A stretch of DNA of 64,000 nt from Tuctoria greenei. Lineage: Eukaryota > Streptophyta > Magnoliopsida > Poales > Poaceae. Under the pieces are notes generated by a model, which searched no databases, had not been told where the DNA came from, and was given only the letters and a program-made list of their open reading frames with translations. Below are positions 21,620 through 32,237 of the stretch, in pieces (position 1 is the first letter of the stretch; each line of letters begins with the position of its first letter). Both the position numbers and the translations under genes were made by a program. The stretch covers positions 157,750,929 to 157,814,928 of the forward strand of contig JAYESD010000009.1 of assembly GCA_036927565.1 (NCBI GenBank), read 5' to 3'.

Positions 21620-22446
21620 TGTCGAAGTGTGTGATCGACACTTCCCCTGGTACTACTTAGATCATAGCCCGCGGAGGTTCTTGATTGGTTGTGGCGCGAG
21701 TGAGATTATGAGCAAGATGATGACACGAGGGACTTACGTGGTTCGGGCCGCCTGAGCGTAACACCCTACTCCACAGGTTGTGTGTTGTATGTATGAAGAT
21801 GTGTGGCCCTTGTGAGCGTATGTGCTTGGTTGTTGTGTATCGTGCGGTGTAGTCCTTTTATAGTCTAAGGACTGACCGTTACATCACTTGTCTGACCCGA
21901 CATGTGGCACTGGCGTAATTAACAGCCTAATTCACGATCTACATGTATTAAGCGTAATTAAAAGTGATAACGCGCCTTAATGATGGTGTTACCCCTATTA
22001 ACAGTCCATTGATTGTGTGTCATTAATATAGCATTAATGACACATAATCAGGTCTTGTAACTGTCCCTTGAAATTCCAAGCCGTTTGAGATCACTCTGTC
22101 TTTCGGTTAAGTCCTAGCTCCGGAGGTTCGACATGTGGCGGCTCTAGAGCTTCCCATCGTGGGGAGGTAGGTTCGGAGCCATTATACATGTGGCAGCTTT
22201 AAAGCTTCCCTCTACTGGGGGTTAGGTCCGGGGTCACTGGACACGTGGTAAGATCGGAGCTTCCCAATGAACGGAGTTAGGTCCAGCCTTATGTTACACG
22301 TGTCAGTGTCGGAGCAACCCAGATTATGGAGGCGGGTCCAGTAATGAGTAACACGAGTGGCCTTCAGAGGTCTTCAACTTTAAAGGGTGGAACTACTTAG
22401 ATTTTCTTGCGGTATCAGGGGGTACTCGGTATGCAGGGTACCGACA
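21620..22446 (-). repeat. 5' LTR of the Tat-like gypsy
   Basis: An 827-bp LTR in minus orientation. Landmarks in element sense are the four 55-bp U3 units (CACGTG/CATGTG at 22297, 22242, 22187, 22132), the TATA box TATAAAA (21862-21856), and the R/U5 motif GTGGAGTAGGGTGTTACGCT shared with the other LTRs in this window. It ends TTCGACA directly before the primer-binding site. Confidence 0.93.
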
Positions 22447-24835
22447 CACATAGATCCTCAATTTTCTATGAGGACTCATAAAAGTTTGCTTAGGTGGTTA
22501 AATTAATGTGTATACAACACATTCAGATTTCCGTAGATAGAAGATATTTGGTTGATCTCCACGTACAAGTTGGAGTGGGAAGGTGGTATGATATGAAGTT
22601 GGTCGTACTTGTAGAAGATGAGCAGCGTGTAAAACTTCATAACCCAAACAAAATATTGGTAAATTGCAACCTTACAATAATGGTCTAGTTCTGAGTTGTA
22701 ATCTCTTATGAGAGATTCTGTCAAACCATTTTGTGTGTGTACATATGGAACTGAGTGTTGTACTTCAATAACTTGAGCCATACAATTATCATTGAAGGTC
22801 CGAGATGAAAATTCAACAGCATTGTCCATGCAGATACTTTTTATCTTATATTCAAGATAACTCGCTTTTAATTTTGTGATTTGTATCATAAATTTAACGA
22901 AAGCATGGTTACGTGTAGATAGTGAATACACGTGTGATCATCTAGTAGATATGTCAATTAATACCATAAAATATCTAAAAGGACCACACATGGGTTGTAT
23001 AGGACCACAAATGTCTCCTTGAATTCGTTCAATGTACTTTAAAGGTTCAGTTTGGATCTTAAACGGAGAAGGCCGCAAGATAAACTTGCCCATAGCACAT
23101 GAAGTGCACACAAAATTATTAGATTTTACAAATTTTGCATTTTTTAGTTAATGGCTAGTGCAATTACCAATAATTTTCCGTATCATCCCTATTCTAGGGT
23201 GGCCTAGACGTGAATGCCAAGTCTTGAATGGATCAACATTCTAGAAAATCACCTTGTATGCAACATATGGTACAAATTTAATTTATGTGTAATACAATCT
23301 AAATGGAGTAGAAGGAATTCTTTCTAGAACTTCATGACCATATATGGAATTATTGGAAATAAGAAGAAATTCTTCATTGTTATCTTCATGCATACATACA
23401 TGTAACTCATTTTTCCAGATATCTCTAAAACTTATAAGAGTACATGTAAAATCAGGATACAATAAAGGATCATCGATCATAACTTGTGTACCATTTGAAA
23501 ACATTATAGTGGTTCAACCGGATCCAACTATAATTGCATTGCGTCCAGCGATGGTTAAAACATTTCCGAGTTAGGGTCTAGAAGTATTTTGTTTCTCTAA
23601 GTATAGAGTTTGTGATGCAACTATCCACAAGGCACATTTCTTCTTCCATCATAAACTTACCATAAGATCTAACAATTAAGAATTGTAATAATTCAATTAA
23701 TTGCATTGAAATACATACTTAAGTATTGAATAACTCTAATACAAGATAACAAATATTGTTCATTACATCACACTTTATTATATAAGTGTAGTATTTACAA
23801 ATTTTTATGGTAAGCGATCTAGATTAGATCGTCGAATATGTCGTTCGATTTATATTCCACTGTAGCATTATCCAAGTCTATGTAGTCATCGACATTCAAT
23901 GTTGGCTCGTTGTTGCTTGGATTTTCCACATTCTTGCTTGAACAACCGACTTCAAATGTTGGCTCTATTGGGATACTGAAGTGAGTTTCATTCTCATTTC
24001 TCAATCTTTGAGCTTTCTTGTCTTTTCTGTGATTTCTCAAGGTCACAGGGTGTTTAGATGTATGATACTTGTCAGTTGTATGCTTGAAAGTGTTACAAAC
24101 CTTACACTGCAAATTTTTCCTTTTGTAGAGAATACCATCATTTTTCATTGTCTTTGAACTGATTATTTTTCTGCCTATTACGATGACGTCTAGCAGATCT
24201 ACCATTCTTCTTTAGAGTTGAATCCTTAGAAGCATTTGGTTTCTTCTCATTATGATGAATTTGAGAAAGAGTAGCAGTATCGACATGATGTTAGTGATGA
24301 TTCTTAATATTAAGTTTATCATGCTTCTCCGCCTGGAGTAAATCACGAATGAGGTCAACATATTGCTGGTAGTTACGAGCCCGATATTGATTTTATAAGA
24401 CACGGTCTGAGGTGAGCATTGTTTGAAGTGTCTTTTTAATTTTATCCTCCTCATGTGGTTCTTTCTCACAAAACCTTAATTTAGTGCAGACCCTATGAAC
24501 AACATAATTATAGTCTTCAATAGACTTAAAGTCTTGAAGACAGGCAATAAAATTGTCTTTTGTTGTTCATAACGGTCTTTTAATACCACCCAAAGATTAT
24601 GAGGTTCCTCCTCCATCACATATTCCGACTGTAAGTCGGGGTGAAGGTGGTTCCAGATGATATAAAGTGTTTGATACTTGTATGTATTCAGAAATGTTGC
24701 ATCTCTTTGTGTAAGAAGAGTAAGTGCAGACATGATTCCATGAAAATCCAAACTTATCTTAATGTCGAGAGCCCATGTAGAATAGTTGTGACCATCAAAG
24801 ACAAGTTCTTCAAACTCGCGAGCCATTGATTCCTA
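22447..24835 (-). mobile_element. Ty1/copia element, gag to integrase, decayed
   Basis: This is the 5' half of the copia element that hosts the nested gypsy. In minus-strand order it holds a UBN2-type gag start (24826-24476, beginning MAREFEELVFDGHNYSTW), a CX2C zinc-knuckle-like region (about 24205-23819, CKVCNTFKHTTDKYH), a gag-pre-integrase and zinc-binding part (about 23504-23000, with HSRLGHP-type residues) and an integrase core (22931-22503, MDNAVEF in place of the usual DNG.EF, then VPYVHTQNGLTE). Many stops and frame changes break it. No LTR or primer-binding site could be fixed upstream, although the AT-rich DNA from 24836 may include them. Confidence 0.75.
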
Positions 24836-26842
24836 CATATAGGTAACCATAGATTTTATTAATAAAATCATCATGATGATTTTGTAATAAGTGTGTTAAT
24901 CATAAAGATAACATTTCGAAATATTCATTTATGTCTAACCAATTCTAAAAATTAGCTTAACGAAATGAATAAATCTAGATATATATCATATTCAAGAATA
25001 ATTGATGAATATGACATGTACACTTTCTTATACATTAAAATAGATGATTCTTACTCATATTAATCCAAACCATAAGAAATAGTTTAATAGAGATGAATAA
25101 AATCATTATATTTAATGTAATCATGTTGCCAAATTATACTAGATTTTGGCTTAAAAATAGCATTCTTAAATTTTCTAAATATAGTGAACAAAATTATATG
25201 TGTTTGGGCCAAATTTTCTCAAAAAAACATTCTGCACAAAGAAAATATAAATAGTGTGTCATAGAAAAATTCATATGTACTTGGCCAAAATTTTAAAATT
25301 ATCCAAAATAGATTTTTCTCATGACATTTGCAAATAAATATAATATTTAAATGCAATATACACTTGTCATATGAACACATATATTGATCACAAATATATT
25401 ACAAAAATTCACTGGATTACATAAGTTTTGCAGTAATTAAAAATAACTTCTAATTAAAATTTAGACTAAATTTAAAACTGCAAACTAATAAAAACAAAAA
25501 ATAAAAAAATAAAGCATATTAAACTTGGCCCATGCAAGTCCTGGCTAGGGGCGGTCCATCTCGGCCCGGCGCGGCCTAGCACGGCACGACGCGCGTCCTG
25601 GCCAAGGCGCGGCCCCGCACGCCCGTCACGGGGAATGGGGAAGGGGGGTCCGGTGTGGGGCGGTTAGGGATAACCCTAGTCACACTCCACCTCAGTCACT
25701 TCGTTGCTGCCATCATCCCTTTGCTTCCCGCGTGTCGTCGCCGTTAGTTCTAACCTCTTCTCCTCCAGTGTTGTTGTTCCATCTTCCCTTTGTTTTGCCG
25801 GCGCCGCTCCCCCTCAGCCCCATCACTCATCGGCTCGAGTCGGCAGCCGAGCCACGGGCACGACCGGCGAGATGAGCAAACTGGGAGCACACGATTCCCG
25901 CACAGGCTTGTGAGAGTCGGCGGGGAACCAGAACACGAAGGTCCTTATTCACCTTGAGGGTTTGCTGGAGGGGAAGCGTGTGCGACCGTGGTTGAAGGTG
26001 GTGTCGTCGGCGTTGCTTGTGCATGCGTGGTTGAAGATGGCGCCGACGGAGGTTGTGGGGTCCTTGATGCCAAAGGTCCTCGAGGCACACCCCTAGAGCC
26101 AATCCGTATTCCCGTCGTGCGTAGTGTCGCTGGCGGCATCACGACGTTGGTAACCCCCAAAATGTCGCGGATGACATCTTCCTCTCCTCCCTCCTTCCCC
26201 TGACGGCCCAATGACGAAGGGTCTAGGGCCGATGCAACCCGATTTGCACCGCGGACGGCATCCGACCCCGCTTGGCGACCCCATCAAAGGGCGTCCGGAT
26301 CCGAGGGTCGCTTGGGGGAAGGAGAAGGAGGGTGCTCATGTTGCTGGTGGACTTGCGCAGTGAAGGATGGTGTCGGTGGTGGCGGTTTGTAGGGACAACC
26401 GCCGGTCCCCGGAAGCGGCGACGACGTCGGCTTCCATGGCGGCCCAGGCAGCTTCGGCCACTGTTCTGATTTTTTTCCTGCAGAGTTGAAGCGGTGGCGC
26501 CAACCACTATGACGGCGGCCTCCATGGGATCGGTGGAAAGGATCGTCTTGGAGGATAATTAGAACAAAATCGATGTTTCGACATCTTACTTCTAAATTCA
26601 TCCTTTCTGCTGAATCTCTCTTGATTGGTTGAGAGAGATACGAAGAAGTTTGACAAATTCCTTAATTTTTATTCATTCATTCATCTCTTTTTATACACAT
26701 ATGGTGATTGTTGGTGTATGGATGCAGCTGCTCAGCGAGGGGGCGCGACCGTGCGTTTGGCAACTGTCGGTATGCTCAAATGTTCACATAATTTCTAACA
26801 ACTATATTGGAAATGCTGCTTTACACTCGAAAAATGGTATTT
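24836..26842. other. AT-rich then GC-rich stretch without a supported gene
   Basis: Bases 24836-25530 are strongly AT-rich and may be the leader or LTR of the copia element. Bases 25530-26600 switch abruptly to GC-rich sequence with short overlapping frames on both strands and no recognisable domain. Bases 26600-26842 are again AT-rich. A captured gene piece or a copia LTR are both possible, and I cannot choose between them. Confidence 0.4.
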
Positions 26843-27221
26843 AAATGCGCATCGATTAAAACTCCACAGTGCTTCAAATTAAGTTCCATCTTTTACTAAC
26901 GGATTGGATTTGACAGGATCGTGAATCCAATCAAAATGAAGGATCGATATTAGAATTCAAAATGGCTGGAATTACTGACTGGCTCTAAATGAAATCTGCA
27001 GAAACTCGAACCAATCTGACAAGATACTGATGTAGCCGCAACAATATCAGAAAAGCAAAATAAATAACACCCTGCAACTGCAAGTGTTGTGCCCGATCAG
27101 GGACGTGCAATTTTCAATATCATCAAACAGGATAGGGAGCAAAAAACAGATAGTAATACAGCATCCAAGTTAAACCATAACCAAACGGATTTAAGACAAA
27201 CTTAGTACGACAAGATAGATA

Positions 27222-27299
27222 ATCCCTCCATCCCCAGATATGAGAACTATTTCAGTTCTCAAAAGTCAAAACTCATATATTCGGGGACGGACGGAGTTC
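27222..27299. mobile_element. Stowaway-like MITE in unit A
   Basis: A 78-bp insert with terminal repeats TCCCTCCATCCCC / GGGGACGGACGGA, an inner hairpin (TGAGAACT...AGTTCTCA), and TA at both sides. Unit B at 31420-31440 reads straight through (GATAGATAATACATGC), so the empty site is present in the window. Confidence 0.8.
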
Positions 27300-27620
27300 T
27301 ACATGCATATAATACCTAACGTCTTGTAGGGTAGTTAATAGAGTTTAACACCAGGAAACAAAGAGACACTAATAAGAAGTTATCAGACTATTTAAGAGTA
27401 TGCAATTCCCAAACACTTGATGAGACCTAAGCAGGTTCAACTACATGGTATCAGTGGGGAAATCCTCGTCAGATGCCACTGACCACCACAATGCTGCGAC
27501 ACTGCTGCATTCTCTAACAGCAACGGCATGATCACCCCATTTGGCATGCTGAACACACCAGTCAAGAAGACGATCTGCCGCAAGCTTTGGCCAAAACATA
27601 CACGACCCAAGCTGGAGTGC

Positions 27621-28814
27621 TTACATAGGCTCGGCAGGGAAAAACCATGTGGGACGACACTGACCACCATGATTCAGCGGGACTGTTGCAATTTCAGATA
27701 GCAATGGTGTGATTGCCCCGGTTGTTATGTTGTACACACCAGAGTCACGGAGAGGATCACCAGGACAGTCCGGCGAAGGATAGTCACACATGAAATATAT
27801 GCAATCCTCTTGAATTCCGTTGCACTCTTCAGCAGGGAAAGACTTGGAGCAATGCTGCCCGACGAACAGTGCTTGACCACCCAACTTACTGACTTTTTTC
27901 CACCGACCAGGGTTGGTGCTCAAGTCTGCCTCAAATACCTGGAATGCCACTGTACGTACATGCTCAAGGTAATCAGGACCTGTTGCACGGCCAGGGACCA
28001 TTTTACAAAACCATTGTTGCACCATTAACAGTTTGACATCACATTTAACTAGATAATTTCTAAATATAGATCCCTCCTCTGGGTCTGGCAGGTGCTCGGG
28101 CCTGCAGTCAAAATGGTCTGCGGAGTCAAGTATGCATGGATCTGATGAGATATTTGGCTCACTTTCAAGGCCATCTGCAATCTCAAGTATCAAGAGCTTG
28201 TCACAAGAAGCGAAACCATACAACTTGCCATCAAAGAACTCAATCTCCTCAAGAAGGTGCGAAGGATACCCATATTTCCCTCTGTACAAGTCAGTGGCAA
28301 CTGGCGGTTGGCAAATACAAACTGTACGCTTATTACAATCATCTGTGATCAGCACAACAACAATGGAATCTGGTGACAAGTCCAGGGGTGAGGGAACCAC
28401 CAGCTTATAAGAAAGTGGCTTAAATCCGTTTCTTGCATTGAACCAATCACAATGCCAAATGGTGCCTAAATTAGGAAGGTCCAACATGACTTTGGAGAAT
28501 GGGTTCATCATTGAGCAGCGACCATCACTTTGCATGAGGAAGAGCCAATTGTCAACGGAACCACAGCAATAAGCACCATCGGGTACAGGTATCTGGAAAA
28601 TTTTACCATCCGGAATGCTTAGGAAGGTGCCATCAAGGAGGCCAAGTCATGGGCTAGGAGGGGGCAGAGGCTGCAATTGAGCATTGAAGCGCCGTGGGTG
28701 GCAGACTGCTCTCAGTCGAACACAGTCAGCCAGGGAGGGAAGGCGCTTGAGGGCTAGTCCCAGGAGCTCCGGAGGGAGTTCTGACCAAGACAAAGGCCGC
28801 GTAGCTGTCGTCAT
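27621..28814 (-). pseudogene. DUF295 F-box protein, copy A, with one nonsense codon
   Basis: F-box proteins bind SKP1 and bring substrates to SCF ubiquitin ligases. Grass DUF295 members form a very large, fast-changing family of mostly unknown targets. The ATG is at 28814; an F-box follows within 45 residues (WSELPPELLGLALKRLPSLA, then VRAVCH-like), then the DUF295 region (FLMQSDGRCSMMNPFSK, FFDGKLYGF, GGQALFVGQHCSKSF, CIYFMCDYP, GVYNITTGAI) ending at 27621. Codon 56 is TGA (28649-28647) where copy B has TGG, so the protein would stop in the F-box/DUF295 linker. The rest of the frame is open to the end. A decayed duplicate of the last exon part lies downstream (27600-27440). Expected intact length is about 397 residues. 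Confidence 0.85.
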
Positions 28815-28820
28815 CCAAGT

Positions 28821-29589
28821 CTGCAAGAAAAGAAATAAGGAAGCGAAATGGTTAGTAACTAAGGATGCATGCTTCTAGTAATTTCAATGAAAAATCTAGC
28901 AGAATTGAAGCTAATGTGGTACAATCAGAATTAAATCTAGCAGAACTTCTAGTCTTGGATTATTCGTTCAGGCTTCTTAAACCAGGTAGTAGACTCCATA
29001 TGTGTTAAAAGCAAACTGCAAGTACGCTTTAGCTATTTTTTAAACTCCAGCTACATGACAGTATCAGCAACAGCGTTTTCAAAAAAAAAAAAAAAAAAAA
29101 AAGACAGTATCAGCAACAGCAGTATGGTTACAAGTGAAAATTGCGATCTTCCAATGACTACTGGCCTATTTTTCAATGAGATAATGCACATAGCACTAAG
29201 GGGTGGTAACGAGCCCAAAAATTTGTATTAGATTTGTCAAGGGTTGGATCGGATAAGGGTCGGACCAAATTCTTATTCTATTTTTGCCTAAAAAATTTTA
29301 AGGGTTGGTTCCAATTCTGAAAGGGCCCGTGGGCTTAGCAGTCATTGCCTCGAGAATACAACAGCATAAGGGAAAGCAGCCGCTGAAATCTAATACAATA
29401 TTCAGGAAAGCGGTGCAGATCACAAACAACTGTCAGCTGTGCACGATCCTAAGTCTTATGCATAGATCTACCAATGAATTGGTTGGTCTGCTGCAGCGGC
29501 GATAAGGCCAACGAGTTAGAGCCATAGCACAAACTTCAGCATTATATTTGGGGCAGGGAGGAGGAGAAACGAAGGCGCTTGCTGCTTAC
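28821..29589 (-). other. 5' UTR intron of F-box copy A
   Basis: In minus sense a donor CCG|GTAAGC ends the leader at 29590, and an acceptor TTTCTTTTCTTGCAG lies six bases upstream of the start codon at 28814. The same acceptor is kept in copy B (41305), but the copy B donor reads GTTAAGC instead of GGTAAGC (about 42035) and would not splice. Confidence 0.65.
29057..29120. mobile_element. Poly-A micro-insertion with 18-bp target duplication
   Basis: GACAGTATCAGCAACAGC occurs at 29057-29074 and again at 29103-29120. Between them lies only GTTTTC plus 22 A residues. Copy B (41618-41640) has a single copy of the target and no A run. This is the signature of target-primed reverse transcription that copied little more than a poly-A tail. 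Confidence 0.85.
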
Positions 29590-29771
29590 CGGCAAGGTGG
29601 AGCAGACACCGCCGCCGCCAGCAGAGGTGCACACCCGCGGCCGGCTGGATCTCTCCGGCATGGCTCGATGCGCAGTGCAGAACAGTGGGAGGGGGACAGG
29701 TTGAGGGACACAGGATCTGACTGGTGGAATGAGAGGCAGATGCTTGTTCGATGAGAGGAGAGCAGCAGGCG

Positions 29772-29938
29772 GCGAGGGTTCCGCTTGTCTGGAGGAATTT
29801 TTTCCATATTAATATCAATTTATAATGAATTTACATCATTACCTATCAAAAAACGCGAGGGTTCCTCTTGTCTGGAGGAATTTTTTTCCATATTAATATC
29901 AATTTATAATGAATTTACATCATTAGCTATCAGAAAAA
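29772..29938. repeat. 83-bp tandem duplication at the fold-back element's left end
   Basis: GCGAGGGTTCC.CTTGTCTGGA plus the first ~60 bp of the fold-back element occur twice, at 29772-29854 and from 29855. The duplicated block contains flank, target duplication and terminal repeat together, so it arose after the element inserted. Confidence 0.85.
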
Positions 29939-30973
29939 AAAGTTGCCATTCTAATCACCCTACCGTCCACAGTGTCGTCCATATCATGGACGATTGGTCA
30001 CGTGTTAGCCTGGCGTCTTAAAATTTCTGAGTCATATTCATTTATGGACAGTTATTTTAAAATACTTAGAGACATGTAATTATTGAAGAAACTGTAAGTA
30101 CGAAATGTGTACTACACTTTCTTTAATAACGAAGTTCCCAAAATATGTCTCTAGGTATTTTAAAATAGTTGTATAAAAGCAAATAAAACTCAAGAAATTT
30201 GAGCTCGAGAGAAAAATTTGCTGAATTTAGTCACTTTTAGACGGCTATTTTGGGATATCTAGAGACATCTTTCGGAAATGTTGTTATTTAAGTAAATGTA
30301 GAACACAATGTGTACTACATTTAGTTCAATAAAAAATTCACAAAATATGTATGTAAGTATTTTAAAATATCCGTTCAAAAGTGACTAAAACTTAGAAAAT
30401 TTGGGCTATTTGTCACTGGAACGTCCAAATTCTCCGAGTTTTAGTCACTTTTGAACTGCTATTTTAAAATACTTAGAGTCATATTTTATAAATATTGTTA
30501 TTAGTACGAATGCAATACACATTGTGTTCTACATTTACTTAAATAACAACATTTCCGAAAGATGTCTCTATATATCCCAAAATAGCCGTCTAAAAGTGAA
30601 TAAACTCAGCAAATTTTGTTGTGCAGCTCAATTTCTTGAATTTTATTTACTTTTGTACGGCTATTTTAAAATACCTAGAGACATACGTTAGAAATTTTAT
30701 TATTGAAGAAAGTGTATTACACATTTCTTACTATATTTTTTCAATAATTACATTTCCAAAATATGTCTCTAAGTATTTTAAAATAATCGTCCAAAAATGA
30801 ATATGACTCAGAATTTTTGAGACGTCCGAGAGGCTGACACGTGGTCAATCCTCTACGGTGCAGACGACTCGTTCACACCGTGGATGGTAGGGTGGTTAAA
30901 ATGGCAAAAAAAGTTTTTTGATAACTAATGATGTAAATTCATTATAAATTGATATTAAAATGGAAAAAAGTTC
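29878..30973. mobile_element. Mutator-like fold-back element
   Basis: A 1096-bp element that is almost wholly one inverted repeat centred near 30420. Its ends read GAATTTTTTTCCATATTAAT and, complemented, GAACTTTTTTCCATTTTAAT. The flanks are the 9-bp duplication TGTCTGGAG (29869-29877 and 30974-30982), the length made by Mutator-type transposases. Sub-repeats ATTTTAAAATACTTAGAGACAT recur in both arms. It codes for nothing. Confidence 0.88.
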
Positions 30974-32237
30974 TGTCTGGAGTGGGAGACGAAGGATCAG
31001 AAGTAGGCCGCAAAGTACGGTCACTTTTGGACCTAAAAGCAGAGTGGGCTTAAATGTGCATCGATTAAAACCTCACAGTGATTGAGATTAAGTTCATCTT
31101 CTAGTAACAGACTGGGTTTCACAGGATCATGAATCCAACCGAAATGAAGAATCGAAATTAAAATTCAATAGGCTGCAATTACTGACTGGCTCTGAATGAA
31201 ATCTGCAGAAACTCAAACTAATCTGACAGGAAACTGGTGTAGCCGCAACGATATCAGGAAAGCAAACCAAATAACACCCTGAAATGGTTATAGTGCCCGA
31301 TCAGGCACGGGCAATTTTCAGCAGTACATCATAAGTCACATAACGAGCGAAAAAATTAGTAATGAAGCATCCTAGTTAAACCATAACCAAACGGATTTAA
31401 GATAAACTTTGTACGACAAGATAGATAATACATGCAGATAATACTTAACGTCTTGTAGAGTACTTAATAGAGTTTAACAGTACGACACTAAGACACACTG
31501 ATAAGGAGTCATCAGACAATATTTAAGAGTATGCAGTTCCCAAACACCTAATGAGACCTAAGCAGGGTCAACTATCTGCGGGGAAATTCTCATCAGATGC
31601 CACTGACCACCACAATGTTGCATTCTCTGATAGCAACAGCATAATCGCCCCATTTGGCATGTTGAACACACCAGTCACAAAGAAGATCTGCAGCGAGTTC
31701 TAGCCAAAACAATACACGACCCAAGTTGGGGTGCTTACATAGACTCGGCAGGGAAAAACCATGTGGGACGACACTGACCACCATGATTCAGCGGGAATGT
31801 TGCAGTTTTAGATAGCAACGGCGTGATCGCTCCAGTTGTTATGTTGTATACACCAGAGTCACGGAGAGGATCAGCAGCACAGTCAGGCCAAGGATAGTCG
31901 CACATGAAATATATGGAATCCTCTTGAATTCCATTGCACTCTCCAGCAGGGACAGACTTGGAGCAATGCTGGCCGACGAACAGTGCTTGACCACCCAACT
32001 TACTGACTTTTTTCCACCGACCAGGGTTGGTGCTCAAGTCTGCCTCAAATACCTGGAATGCCACTGTGCGTACGGCCAGCCACCAGCAACAGCCGTTACG
32101 ACGACGCACACCGCCGTTCCGGCAACAGCCGCCGGCCCGGCAGGCAGGCCAGCTCGCGCTGTTGGCTCGACGGCCCCCGGCGGCGCCAGGCGGATCCTGC
32201 ACGCGTCCACCTGTGCCTCCTTAATTCTAAGCTCGTG

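Larger units (their letters stand above)
78..22446 (-). mobile_element. Ty3/gypsy element, Tat-like, autonomous type but decayed, with two nested insertions
   Basis: The element runs 5' to 3' from 22446 to 78. Order: 5' LTR (22446-21620), primer-binding site (21619-21600), gag, protease, reverse transcriptase, RNase H, integrase (to 9762), a spacer with a minisatellite, a gene on the opposite strand (5594-8394), a hairpin with polypurine tract (5120-5059), and the 3' LTR (5058-78). Both ends read TGTCGG...TTCGACA in element sense and are flanked by CACAT. Without its two nested insertions it is about 12.4 kb. An antisense gene and tandem repeats between pol and the 3' LTR are known from Tat-lineage elements such as Grande, which is why I place it there. 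Many stops in gag and pol mean it cannot move by itself. Confidence 0.9.
26843..29770 (-). repeat. Segmental duplication, unit A (F-box gene and flanks)
   Basis: This unit matches unit B (31045 to about 42240 once the LINE and CACTA are removed) from the 3' flank (TGCGCATCGATTAAAAC) through the gene to the 5' leader (GGAGGAGAAACGAAGGCGCTTGCTGCTTA). The two units lie in tandem in the same orientation. Confidence 0.85.

Noticed and set aside
25700..26600. Several GC-rich frames on both strands
   Set aside because: No frame has a domain, consistent splice borders or conserved start; composition alone explains them.
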